From positions 18,547,926 through 18,611,925 of the forward strand of contig NC_072802.1 in NCBI RefSeq assembly GCF_028583425.1: 64,000 nt of DNA, read 5' to 3'. The translations under genes were made by a program, and so were the position numbers. Source of the DNA: Eublepharis macularius (taxonomy: Eukaryota; Chordata; Lepidosauria; Squamata; Eublepharidae). The notes beneath the pieces are model-generated. The model searched no databases and was not told where the DNA came from. It saw only the letters and a program-made list of their open reading frames with translations. Within the stretch, counting starts at the first letter, position 1. Each line of letters begins with the position of its first letter. Positions 54,101-64,000 of the stretch are shown here, one piece after another.

Positions 54101-57100
54101 ATTCAAACCAGCAGGCAAAACAAATTTGAGAATGACAAAGGCATTCAAAATGGATACTTGTTCACTGCCTTTGGAAAAAAGGTAGCAAGAAACAGCCACC
54201 GCTGAGCTGATCTGCTCCCTTTTCTGGCTGGGTTTTTCTTTGGTTGCAAGAACAATTGCAAAGCAGGGAGAACTTAGAAGTTCGCTGATGTCATTTATTT
54301 ATCAGAAGGTGGAAACCTACTGAAACGAAGAGGGCCAAGCAAACGCAAGCAATTAGCAGCCCGTTTCTCATATAAGCACAAAAGGGTTATATTTGCTCCA
54401 CGGGTTTGGGCCACGTGTTCACACTTTTGCTTCCCTGTACAATGAACGAGCCACAAAGGTCAATCTATGTGCAGGCACCTCCAGGAGACTTGGGCAAGGT
54501 CTGTACAAGCTAAGATGAGGCAGAAATGAGATGGCAGAATGAACTGTACCACTTTCAGCTGTGGGAAGAGAGGGGGATTTGAACGCAGTCATGATTAAAA
54601 AGATAACCAAATTCTCCTTGCAAGTAGAAAACCAGGCAGCACAGACTGGCCTAAAACCTGTCTTCATGTGAGAATTGCTTGCTTGCTGGCATGTTTTCTT
54701 CTAACATGAGGTTGCATTCAAAAGGTGGGCCACCATTAGCAGCCTGAAGTGGTAGAGTCCCCACTACCATCTCAAGGTTCTACCACTGCACTCTGTTGCA
54801 TGCATAGACCAGGACAAAGCTACTGTTTGACTGGAGGACATACTGTAACGGCCAGTATGGTGTCTGGTTTGGGATGGAAGAGAACGTGGTGCCATTTTTA
54901 GCATTTGCTTAGGGTTGTACTGACCTCTTCAACATTTCCCAATTTTGATTCTGAAAAGAAATGCTTTTAGACTAATCTCATGAGGCACTAAATACTGGAA
55001 TCTAAATATTAGTTTTGCAGAACTGTTCAAACTGTGGGCAGATCAGCCCACCTGGTCTGGTGAGAGGCTATCACCAATCCCACACCTGCACTCACAGGGA
55101 CAATTAGCATCCCGTTTTGCCTTTTCACATTCAAACTGCCCACACCGAAGGTGGCAACTGCAGGACCAGGCAGCTAACATAAACAGCAGGAAAACAGAGA
55201 GGAACAAAGCTGGGAGGGCCAGCTGGGAGAGGTTCTCAAGAACCATTTGCTGAAGAATGGGCCTACTGATCCAACCTTTTTGCGAGTCCAGGCCGAAATC
55301 TAGTTCTTAAAAATATTACTACATGGCCAGTCCAGTATCAGACAGAAAATTATTCAAATACAGAACTGACCCGCAACATGAAGACACTCTTGAAGAACGA
55401 CCATGAAAGCCAAGAAATGTGGCAGAGGGGAATACTCATTAAAAAAGAATCACTCAATGCAAAGCAACTCCCCAGGGGTCTACCAAAGATTCTCATGCAC
55501 AACACACTCTATGGTTGGTGGAGGCTCTGCCACTGCAGCACCCCTGCTGTGTAGTTCTCAGAAACAAACACATATCCAGTTAATACTTATATCCCAACAA
55601 ATGGATTTGGTTTGCCATCATTTTCACACTACATTGTTAAAGCTAAACAAGAGGTAGTGAAAACATTTTGCCATATTCCAAATGTTGCTAAAATGCACTT
55701 ATGTTTTTACAACGAGTGGGGTGGGTTCCCAGGAGTCTGTCACTCCATGCTGAATACACTGATAACAGAAAACTCAGTAAGAGAAAAACTAATAGTTTTT
55801 CCTTCCATGCTGCCCAATTTCAGGATGCCAATTGTTTTAGAATAACACTATTTGTTCTCACAGCAGTTACAGCAACCCAGGTGGACTCCAGCTACATTGA
55901 TCTACAGGAGGATGAGGCTGCCAATGTTAGAAAGGGTTTTCTTTAACAGCACAACTGATTGTGAACAATCAATTGCAATACCCCACTAACTTTGGACCAG
56001 CCAACTGGCCAAAATGTACACCTAAAGACTATGTACTTAAGAATCCCAAGCCTGAACTCTATCTACATCAAATGCAAATATGGAGCACTTAAGGATTGCC
56101 CTACTAGCTTCAACAGAGGAAGCATATTCGCATGCATGCAGGATCAAAGCACAAAGGAGTATTTCGGCGGTAGGAGAGCTTCGTGTACACCTCAGAGCTC
56201 CCAAGCCTAGAAGAGATGGTTGAATTGGAACAACTGTGTTCTAAATACAGCCATATGATCCATATCTAAAATCTGGCTGTATATTAAGTACACTTTTTAT
56301 ATTCTATTAATTTCATTAATGCCATGGTGGTGATGGAGTTTTTGTGCTAACTACACATAGCAATTTAGCAAATTGCTTTCCATTTTGCCGAATCTCTGCT
56401 ATTAATGTTACAGAAGATCAGTACCAGTCCCTTTTGTACATGCGTATGTGTGACATTATATATAATGCAACTATCTTTTGGGAAAGGTTTGTCAAAATTT
56501 CTAACCAATTATGCTTGCTGAAAGATTTATGCAGAGAACTTTTATCAATTTTTTTTAACTTCCTGTCTCTTCTCTCTTTCTCAGTGCTCCGTAGCGATCT
56601 GACACTCTGAATTACAAAATCAGGAAAATGCAATTTGATTTAATATAAAAAATGGCATACAATTCAATTAATTATGGTGGTCAAGAAAAGAATGGTCCTC
56701 TCCCCTAGACTTCCCTTTTAGCATCATATGTGTTAATGGACTGTTAATTGCGGTTGTAACTAACGTACAATACTCTTTTTCAATATCATCATTAAACCAT
56801 ATGCCAGCATCCCCATCCAGAAGTACATGAAACCATCACGTTTGTGGGGTTCCTTCTTTACTGCAATGGAGGTATCCAACTGGCAGTGCAAAAAAAGAAT
56901 GGACAGACACTGAATTGGTTCCCTTTCATTGATGTGAATGGGGCAGACCTTAAAGGCAGGGAGTCGTGTGTGCGTGAGCACTGGAACGCCCCTCCAATCA
57001 GCAATATCTGGGTACCAGAACACCTGATCTGGAAGTCTGAGTTGTCACTATGGTTTAAAACATGCAGTTACAACAGCACAATTACAACAGGTTAATAAGG

Positions 57101-58247
57101 GAGGTTAATGTTTTATGGATAAATTTATAAAAAAGAATCATAGGGTAAGTAGGTGGATACTTACAAAGCTCAACTGACTGTATGAACCAAGTTATCTGTG
57201 AAAACTGTCTTGTTTCTGCTTGAACTCCATTGCAAACCTCCCCTACACACACACACTAGTTCTTTGTAGTGTCATGAACGGCTCTGCTCCTACTAGAAAA
57301 CTCATTGCTTTTCCTCCAATAATGTGACTGCAATAATGTTATCTTTGTAAAGTTTCCATTAACTGTGAGTCAGAAAATTTCTGAAGGAAAAAAAGATGAC
57401 TGTGAAGAGAAGACCTTGCATTACTGATACTAACATCTTAGTGGCAATCTCTGTTAATGCTATAAAAATATCCAGGCAGAGGAAAGAAAATAGACGTAAA
57501 GAACTTCTGCATTTGGCACCTTTAAATCTAGATATTCACCATTCTCAAGTATTCCTTTTTAAATAATGTTAATGCATGTGTTAGAATCGCACATCAAAGG
57601 TCTGCTACGTATTTACAAGGCACCAACCCTTTCTCTTTCTCTCTCTTTTTAAAACATGAAACTAAAAACCAGTGGGGAAAAGCGTATCAAGACACCCATG
57701 TATGAATGCATTTCAGTTCTGCACAGATTCATGGAAGTTTGGCCTGGTAAGATTTAAAATAATCCAGATCCTTCGCACAATAGAGAAACTGTAAACATTT
57801 TATAGCTGCCTTTAGGATCGGCTTATTGTGCAAAAGTTATTATGGTGTGTAAGGAATTCATGATGGCAGACAATGTTTTTAAAAACTCTGTAAGAAGGTG
57901 CTGTTTCTATAATGCACAAAAAAAAATCCCCCCAAACAAAACAAAAATGAACCAGGAGGCTTCACCATCATGATTCAATGCCATGGCCCTGGGACAAAAT
58001 GGACGTGTAGTGTGGGGAAGAAGTTATGGATAAGGCTTCTTTCGGCCAAGAGCATGTGGCAATCAGAAGTCTTCAATCACACAAAAAAAACCATACGAGC
58101 AAAATGGAAAAGCACCACAGAAAAACGTGAGTGGAGTCCCTCCCCCCCACAATTTGCTTAGTAGAGTTTTTTTCTGGCAAAATCCCTGCAGTAGAAGGCC
58201 ATTGAAGTCCTAACACCATTGTTCACTTCCATGGATTCCCCCCCTTA
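51130..58247 (-). other. PHIP: Probable long 3' UTR of PHIP, free of recognisable transposons
   Basis: This 7.1-kb stretch directly follows the PHIP stop codon in transcription direction. I find no SINE, hAT or LINE in it, although the rest of the window averages roughly one every 1-2 kb. Minus-strand AATAAA hexamers lie near 53822 and 54295 (TTTATT on the plus strand), and ATTAAA-type signals near 51112 and 51905 could serve as distal sites. A Pumilio-type TGTAAATA lies on the minus strand at about 57609. The extent is inferred from repeat absence, not from transcripts. Confidence 0.55.
52499..52523. repeat. (TA)n microsatellite
   Basis: About 12 uninterrupted TA units, the only simple repeat of note in the putative 3' UTR. 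Confidence 0.95.
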
Positions 58248-59036
<789 letters not shown>

Positions 59037-59635
59037 TTATATATTGATTTGTCATCAGTGCCACAGTATGGTTAAGCCTGTTTTCATAGGAAAATACACG
59101 TTTCTTCCTACTTGAAAGAGACCTGTTATTAGAACTAGTACTTTTCTCATACGTGTGCTTCTGGGGCAAGCACGTCCTCTAAAGTGATCATTCAACAAAA
59201 CCTGAATACAAGCAACAGTGAACTCACAGGAAGAATTAATAGCAGCTGAAGAATAAAAATGTACACGCTTTGCTGACTTTCCATGTGGAACCAAATTTTG
59301 TATTTAAAATATTTAGTCCATATCTTACAATTAAGCTAATCTTCTGAATAAGCAATTTAAAATAACATTTGAAATGACTACTGAGTAGCCAGCAATGAGA
59401 CATACCTTAGAAAAATTACCAATACAACCAGCAACAATAAAGCCATTCATAAGTAACAACCCCTAGCATAAAAACAACAGAAATCCAGTGATAAAAACAC
59501 AGCACAAGCATCTGTGTAATGTGACTGAACCAAAGACAAGAAAGAAAGGCATGCCCACTCCCCCCAAATATGCAAAAGCCAAACCTTCATAAACAAAAAA
59601 CCCTGGAGAAATAATATTTTCATCTGGTGCTTAAT

Positions 59636-59885
59636 AACAATAACAACATTCAAATTATATACTGCTCTTCAGGATAACTTACCGCCCACTCAGTGGTTTA
59701 CAAAGTGTGTTATTATTCTCCTCAAGATAACCATCCTGTGAGACTGAGGGACTGACAGAGCTCCAAGAAGCTGTGATTGACCCAAGGTCACCCAGCTGGC
59801 TTCAAGCGGAGGAGTGGGGAATCAAACCCGGTTGTCCAGATTAGAGTCCTGCCACTCTTAACCACTACACTAAACTGTCTCTTAA
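59636..59885 (-). mobile_element. tRNA-derived SINE in a PHIP intron
   Basis: A minus-strand copy of the 951 type: AAC-rich tail, 'ttatatactgctcttcagga', 'ccgcccactcagtggtttac', 'ggtcacccagctggcttcaa' and 'ttaaccactacactaaactg'. It has the same orientation as the gene. Confidence 0.9.
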
Positions 59886-60004
59886 AGCTCACCAAGTTTG
59901 GTGCCGGATGAATTTTGGGGGGCAGGGAGCGGGGAGATGTTTATTGTCTTGAAATCCTAGTCACAATAAAAGGAGAAAAGAAGGCATCATGATTTTTATT
60001 TTTA

Positions 60005-60835
60005 TTAGCAACAAAACCCATTGTGGGGAAAAATACAACGGGCTCTAGAAAGGGGAGGGCAGGCAGGCATTCCCTCCTCCTCTGTCACTGATCCCAGCCA
60101 GATGAAGGAGGGGGGGTGGGCATGACCACCTCCTCTACAACTGATCCTGGCTGGGTGGAGAGGGGTGGGCATTGCCACCTGCTCCACTCCTGATCCCGGC
60201 TGGGTGAAGAAGGGACGGGCATTGCCTCCTACTCCGCGCCTGATTCTGGCTGGGTGAAGTGGGGGAGGGCACTGTTGCCTGCTTTCCGCCTGATTCCAGC
60301 AGGTTGAACTGGGGGGTGGGGCACTGCCTCATGCTCCACTCCTGATCCCAGCCGGGTGAAGGGGGGTGGGCATTGCCACCTGCTCTGCTTCTGATCCCAG
60401 CTAGGTGAAGGGGGTGGGTGGGCATTTCCTCCTGCTCCACGGCTGATCCTGGCTGGGCGAAGGGTGGGGGCAGGCATTGCCACCTGCTCTGCTCCTGATC
60501 CCAGCTGAGTGAAGACGGGGAGCGGGCATTTCCACCTGCTCCCAGCTGGGAGTATGGCAGGCGGGCATTGCCACCTGCTCCACTCTTGATTACAGCTCGG
60601 TGAAGGCAGGGGATGGGCATTGCCACCTGCTCTGTTCCTGATCCCTGCTGGGTGAAGGCGGGGGGCGGGCATTGTTGCATGCTCCACGCCCGATTCCGGC
60701 CTGAGCTTTTCACCGTGTTGCGCTCTCTGGAGCAATGGCTGCCTCATCTGGGCTTCCCTCTACAGCAGCGACCTCTGGTGGTGCACCAGGGTAGGAAGTG
60801 AGTTGTCTTGAATACGCTTAGCCTTTAAATAGTAG
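60005..60835. repeat. Minisatellite-bearing element, copy 1 (PHIP intron)
   Basis: About 13 units of 50-55 bp, each containing 'gggcattgccacctgctc' and 'tgatcccagctgggtgaagg'. The unique left flank is 'tagcaacaaaacccattgtg' and the right flank 'ggaagtgagttg' to 'agcctttaaatagtag'. Both flanks recur around the array at 62984, so the array and its flanks form one unit that exists in at least two places. Minus-strand open frames up to 192 codons (Gly-Gly-Asn-Ala-His repeats) follow from unit lengths near a multiple of three and are not credible genes. Confidence 0.9.
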
Positions 60836-60852
60836 TATTTACTGCTTCTTAC

Positions 60853-61008
60853 CTTGTTTGACTGGAGTGGATTTATTTCTTACTAGTCTGTTTTTTCCGG
60901 GCTCAACATTGTTATTTCCACTACGATTCTGATTGTTTGAGCCAGATGAGGATGGCTGGCTTTCCATCTCTTCGGCGGCAGCTGAGCCTGGCGGTTCCTC
61001 AGTAGTAT
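60853..61008 (-). CDS. PHIP: PHIP internal coding exon, 156 bp
   Basis: The acceptor is TGAAGTTTCAG (AG at 61009-61010) and the donor CAAG|GTAAGA (GT at 60851-60852). The exon begins with the two bases AT that complete an Asp codon with the G left by the previous exon. It encodes DTTEEPPGSAAAEEME and a Ser/Asn-rich stretch, and ends STPVKQ plus one base. The phase (1 in, 1 out) matches both neighbours exactly. The low-complexity Ser/Asn composition suits the disordered tail of PHIP. Confidence 0.85.
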
Positions 61009-61291
61009 CTGAAACTTCAAACAAATAAAACTTAAACTTATGCAGAGAAGGAAACCAAAAAGGTGCAGGCTGGGGAATGGGCTAGCTGGCAAACAGATCT
61101 GAGCAAGAGAAGGCAACGCTCAGTTCTCTGATGAGAGGGTGTTTCTGAGACGGCAGAAGTCCCACTACCCAAGAACTTTTATTTCTTTACATGGAGATGC
61201 TACTGATTGCAGCTGCGACCTTCTGTGTTCAAAACATGAACTGTACCACTGAGCTATGAACCCTTGGTTGTGTTTACGTTGCTCAAGGAAG

Positions 61292-61460
61292 CATCTAATG
61301 ATCCATGGTTCAGTAGCAGAGCATCCACGGGTTCAATCCTTAGCATCTCCAGGTAAAAGGATCGGGTTAGTAATCATGAAAGATCTCCATCTGCGGCCTT
61401 GGAGGCCTGTTGCCAGTGACAGCAGACAAGATCAACCTTGACAGACCAATGCTCTGTCAG
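61292..61460 (+). mobile_element. Second-type tRNA-derived SINE in a PHIP intron
   Basis: An A-box-like 'ggttcagtagcagagcatcc', a B-box-like 'gggttcaatccttagcatct', then 'ccaggtaaaaggatcgggtt', 'ggaggcctgttgccagtgac' and 'accttgacagaccaatgctc'. It has the same family order as the split copy at 30570. A tRNA-like fragment may precede it at 61190-61260. Confidence 0.75.
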
Positions 61461-62116
61461 GTTTCATGTGTTCATGCAACTCTGGCATGCCTCTATATTC
61501 TTCTAATGTCCTCAACGTCTCTTCACTCACCAACAGTTACATGCATGCATGCATATTTAAACATATAAAATATCCAGTTCTTGGGGAGAGGAAGTAAAGA
61601 CAAGAACCACATACACTCACAAACTACTTCAATCTGTAAAATTTACTATAGATGGAAGGTGAAGGGAAATAAGCAGCGACTGACATTTGTCGACAATCAC
61701 GGATGTGTGGTCGAGAGCTTGGGAGATACACTCTTCCCTATCTGTTTCTCCTTAGGATGTGGGAGGAGCAGATTCCCTGTGGCATAGATTGGGAAGCCCC
61801 ACACCTATTGAAGGCAAGGAAGCAGGAGAAGGTAGGCTATAGCTAAAGCCAAGGTCAGTCTCTGGGTTAGGATGAGTTATCCTTTGTGACCACACACAGT
61901 CCTGAGGCTAAACTGGTATGTGAGCTCTAGTAAGTGAAGCGTACCTTCTAGGGCAGACTGCAGTTTTATGATGGACAAATCAAGAGGGCAAACATAATTG
62001 CCTCTTGGTCTCAGCGGTAGCCTAAATCAACTGGTGATACGTATAGAATTTGGACAGTTCAAACAAAACTCCTCGACGTTGCCATGGAAAGTCACAACTT
62101 CTGTGATTCCACTTAC
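61461..62116. other. PHIP: PHIP intron sequence
   Basis: This intron lies between the 60853 and 62117 exons. A short CATG run occurs near 61542-61553. No other feature is recognised. Confidence 0.6.
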
Positions 62117-62214
62117 CATGAGATGAAACTGAAGAATTAGTCCTAGTTAAAGGCAGTGAGGTATTCAGGTTGGTTTTAGGCTGTATCTTCGGTTGTTTTT
62201 GTTTTCCTTTGGGG
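62117..62214 (-). CDS. PHIP: PHIP internal coding exon, 98 bp
   Basis: The acceptor is CATACCTTTAG (AG at 62215-62216) and the donor CATG|GTAAGT (GT at 62115-62116), a full consensus. The first base completes a codon from an upstream exon outside the recognised set. Then come 32 codons starting PKGKQKQPKIQPKTNLNTS and ending with a TRTNSSVSSH-type segment, with one base left over that pairs in phase with the 60853 exon. The preceding exons must lie at higher coordinates, probably beyond 64000. Confidence 0.8.
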
Positions 62215-62983
62215 CTAAAGGTATGGAAAATGAACGTGTTATTCTCAACGAGGAATCTTCCAACTTCCATAAATCACCAGCTTAATCTGAGAAGCTTAAT
62301 TTCAAGGATTTGAATTAATAATTTACAATACTGAATAGTTAGGGGCAAGTTCAGACGGCATGTTTCCCTTTTCTTGCCTTAGTGACACTGGAAGTGTTGG
62401 GTGCAAATTTGATATGCCAACACTGCACGTGAACTTCAGGAGTAATCTACACTATCCCTTCTGTGTCTCCCTTTGTGGAAGACTACGCAACTTACTACAA
62501 TATGAACAAGAAAATTGTGTTTTCCCCATTCCTCTTCCTTCCTTAAAAGCCATTTTCATTTATTTTTACCCGAGTACATAAAGTGTTATAAGAAAATCAA
62601 GTGATGATGTTGGGGGTGGGGGGCGGGGAGTGTCTAGATAAACTGATTAATATATAAGGCTGGGGGAACTGCAGGAAGAAAGGCAATTTGGACTCCCTTC
62701 ATCTCAAAATCTCCCCATCTATAATTTATTAAGGGTGTTAGCAGGCTGATATCCCTTCTTTCCATTCTTTCTTTAACTGACTCAATTGCTCTCAAAATTC
62801 ACTGCATTCTGCAGCATGTTCAGACCTCATTCGATCATCTATGCATTCTCTCCGCCGTGTTAAAGTCAAAAAGTCATATTTCACTGTACACTTGGGGACT
62901 TCTAGTATGTAGAAAAATCCTACCTTAGTTTGTGGGTGGTCCTGTTGTGATCACAGTGAGGGCTAGCCACATTACTATTTGAC
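62215..62983. other. PHIP: PHIP intron sequence
   Basis: No exon is recognised. A 36-codon open stretch on the minus strand at about 62795-62905 was considered and rejected. Confidence 0.5.
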
Positions 62984-63888
62984 TAGTAACAAAGCCTGCT
63001 GTGGGAAAAAATACAGTGGGCTCCAGAAAGGGGGGGCAGGTAGGTGGGCATTGCCTCCGTGTCCGGGACTGATCCCAACTGGGTGAAGGTGGGGGTCAGA
63101 CATTGCCACCTGCTCTGCTCCTGATCCCAGCCGAGTGAAGGGGGAGGGCGGGCATTGCCACCTGCTTGGCTACTGATACCAGCCGGTGAAGGGGATCGGG
63201 CATTCCTGCTTGCTCTACATCTGATCCCAGCTGGGTGAAGGGGGGCAGACATTGCCACCAGCTCCGTGCCTGATCCCAGCTGGGTGATGGCGGGGGTCAG
63301 ACATTGCCACCTGCTCTGCTCCTGATCCCGGCCAAGTGAAGGGGAGGGGCGGGCATTGCCACCTGCTCGGCTACTGCTACCAGCCGGTGAAGGGGATCGG
63401 GCATTCCTGCTTGCTCTACATCTGATACCAGCTGGGTGAAGGGGGGCAGACATTGCCACCTGCTCCGTGCCTGATTCCAGTGGGTTGAAGGGGGAGTGTG
63501 CATTGCCATCTGCTCTGCTCCTGATCCCAGCTAGGTGAAGGGGGGAGTGGGCATTGCCCCCTGCTCCACACCTGATCGCAGCGGGGTGAAGGCGGAGAGT
63601 GGGCATTGCCACCAGCTCCGCTCCAGATCACAGCTGGGTTGGGGGGGCGGGCATTGCCCCCTGCTCCACACCTGATCCCAGCGGGGCGAAGGCGCGGTGG
63701 GTGGGTATTACCACCTGTGCCGCTCCTGATCCCAGCTGGGTGAAAGCGGGGGGCAGACATTGCTGCCGTGGCGCGCTCTTGGAGGGATGGGCTGCCTCTT
63801 CTGGGCTTCCCTCCATGGCAGTGCCCTCTGGAGGCGCACCATGGTAGGAAGTGAGTTATATGCAACATGGTTAGCTTTTTATGTAGTA
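62984..63888. repeat. Minisatellite-bearing element, copy 2, with 4-unit higher-order repeat
   Basis: About 15 units of roughly 50 bp with the same consensus and flanks as copy 1 (left 'tagtaacaaagcctgctgtg', right 'ggtaggaagtgagttatatg' to 'agctttttatgtagta'). Within it, 63091-63291 and 63292-63490 are nearly identical blocks of four units each (201-bp period), so the array has grown by duplicating blocks. It has the same orientation as copy 1. Confidence 0.9.
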
Positions 63889-64000
63889 GGACATAGCAAT
63901 TAGAAGAGGGGAACCTGCCAGGAATTGCATGGGAAGAAAATTCTATATGCCCTTTGGCACCATCTTCAGCTCAACCATCACTGCCTCTTCCACCTGGTTT

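Noticed and set aside
60135-60713. 192-codon frame of Gly-Gly-Asn-Ala-His repeats
   Set aside because: Produced by the minisatellite unit length; two frames overlap with the same motif shifted. It lies in a PHIP intron.
62795-62905. Possible extra PHIP exon on the minus strand (about 36 open codons after a TACTAG acceptor-like word)
   Set aside because: No GT donor in a phase that joins the 62117 exon, and a 36-codon open stretch is common by chance.
62983-63612. 209-codon frame of the same type
   Set aside because: Minisatellite artefact, as for copy 1.
60005-63888. CRISPR-like array
   Set aside because: Units are diverged tandem copies with no constant repeat and unique spacer alternation, and the sequence is eukaryotic.

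Overview
The window reads as nuclear DNA of a squamate reptile (lizard or snake). The evidence is tRNA-derived SINEs of the squamate type, a Bov-B (RTE-type) LINE tail, an L1 fragment, L2/CR1-like LINE fragments and many short hAT-type DNA transposons. Coding content is sparse, as is normal for vertebrate intergenic sequence. I support two host genes, both on the minus strand.

Gene 1 (about 9.7-10.65 kb) is an intact single-exon reading frame for a 299-residue syntaxin. It resembles syntaxin-11: a Habc region, a Q-SNARE motif and a cysteine-rich C-terminus in place of a transmembrane anchor. Gene 2 (58.2-62.2 kb) is the last three coding exons of a BRWD-family gene, most likely PHIP. The three exons join in phase and end in an RG-rich tail. 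The rest of PHIP lies beyond the right edge. About 7 kb downstream of its stop codon (51.1-58.25 kb) contains no recognisable transposon, unlike the left 51 kb, and is probably a long 3' UTR.

The 48 kb between the genes is a layered transposon landscape. At least six non-autonomous hAT-like families can be separated by terminal inverted repeats, several with perfect 8-bp target duplications: A (CAGGGCTTTTTT, foldback), B (TAGGGTTGCC, about 210 bp), C (TAGGGTTGCCAGGTCC, GC-rich, with CRE-like motifs), D (CAGGGCCGGCGCC), E (CAGGGGTCATTTCG) and F (TAGAGATGGGCA). Many are nested inside SINEs, LINEs or each other. Long near-perfect hairpins occur at 25.35, 36.29, 44.65 and 45.36 kb. Two PHIP introns each carry a copy of an element built around a roughly 50-bp minisatellite.

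The most unusual signal is a set of hammerhead-ribozyme-like cores (CTGANGA, stem II, GAAA) in three kinds of dispersed repeat: 18.04 kb, 40.70 kb and the 'AGTCCAGTAGCACC' repeats at 25.0, 27.8, 32.6 and 39.5 kb. One copy has the core in three tandem 41-bp units. This fits Penelope-like retroelement debris, a group known to carry hammerhead motifs, but no copy here shows a complete canonical ribozyme.
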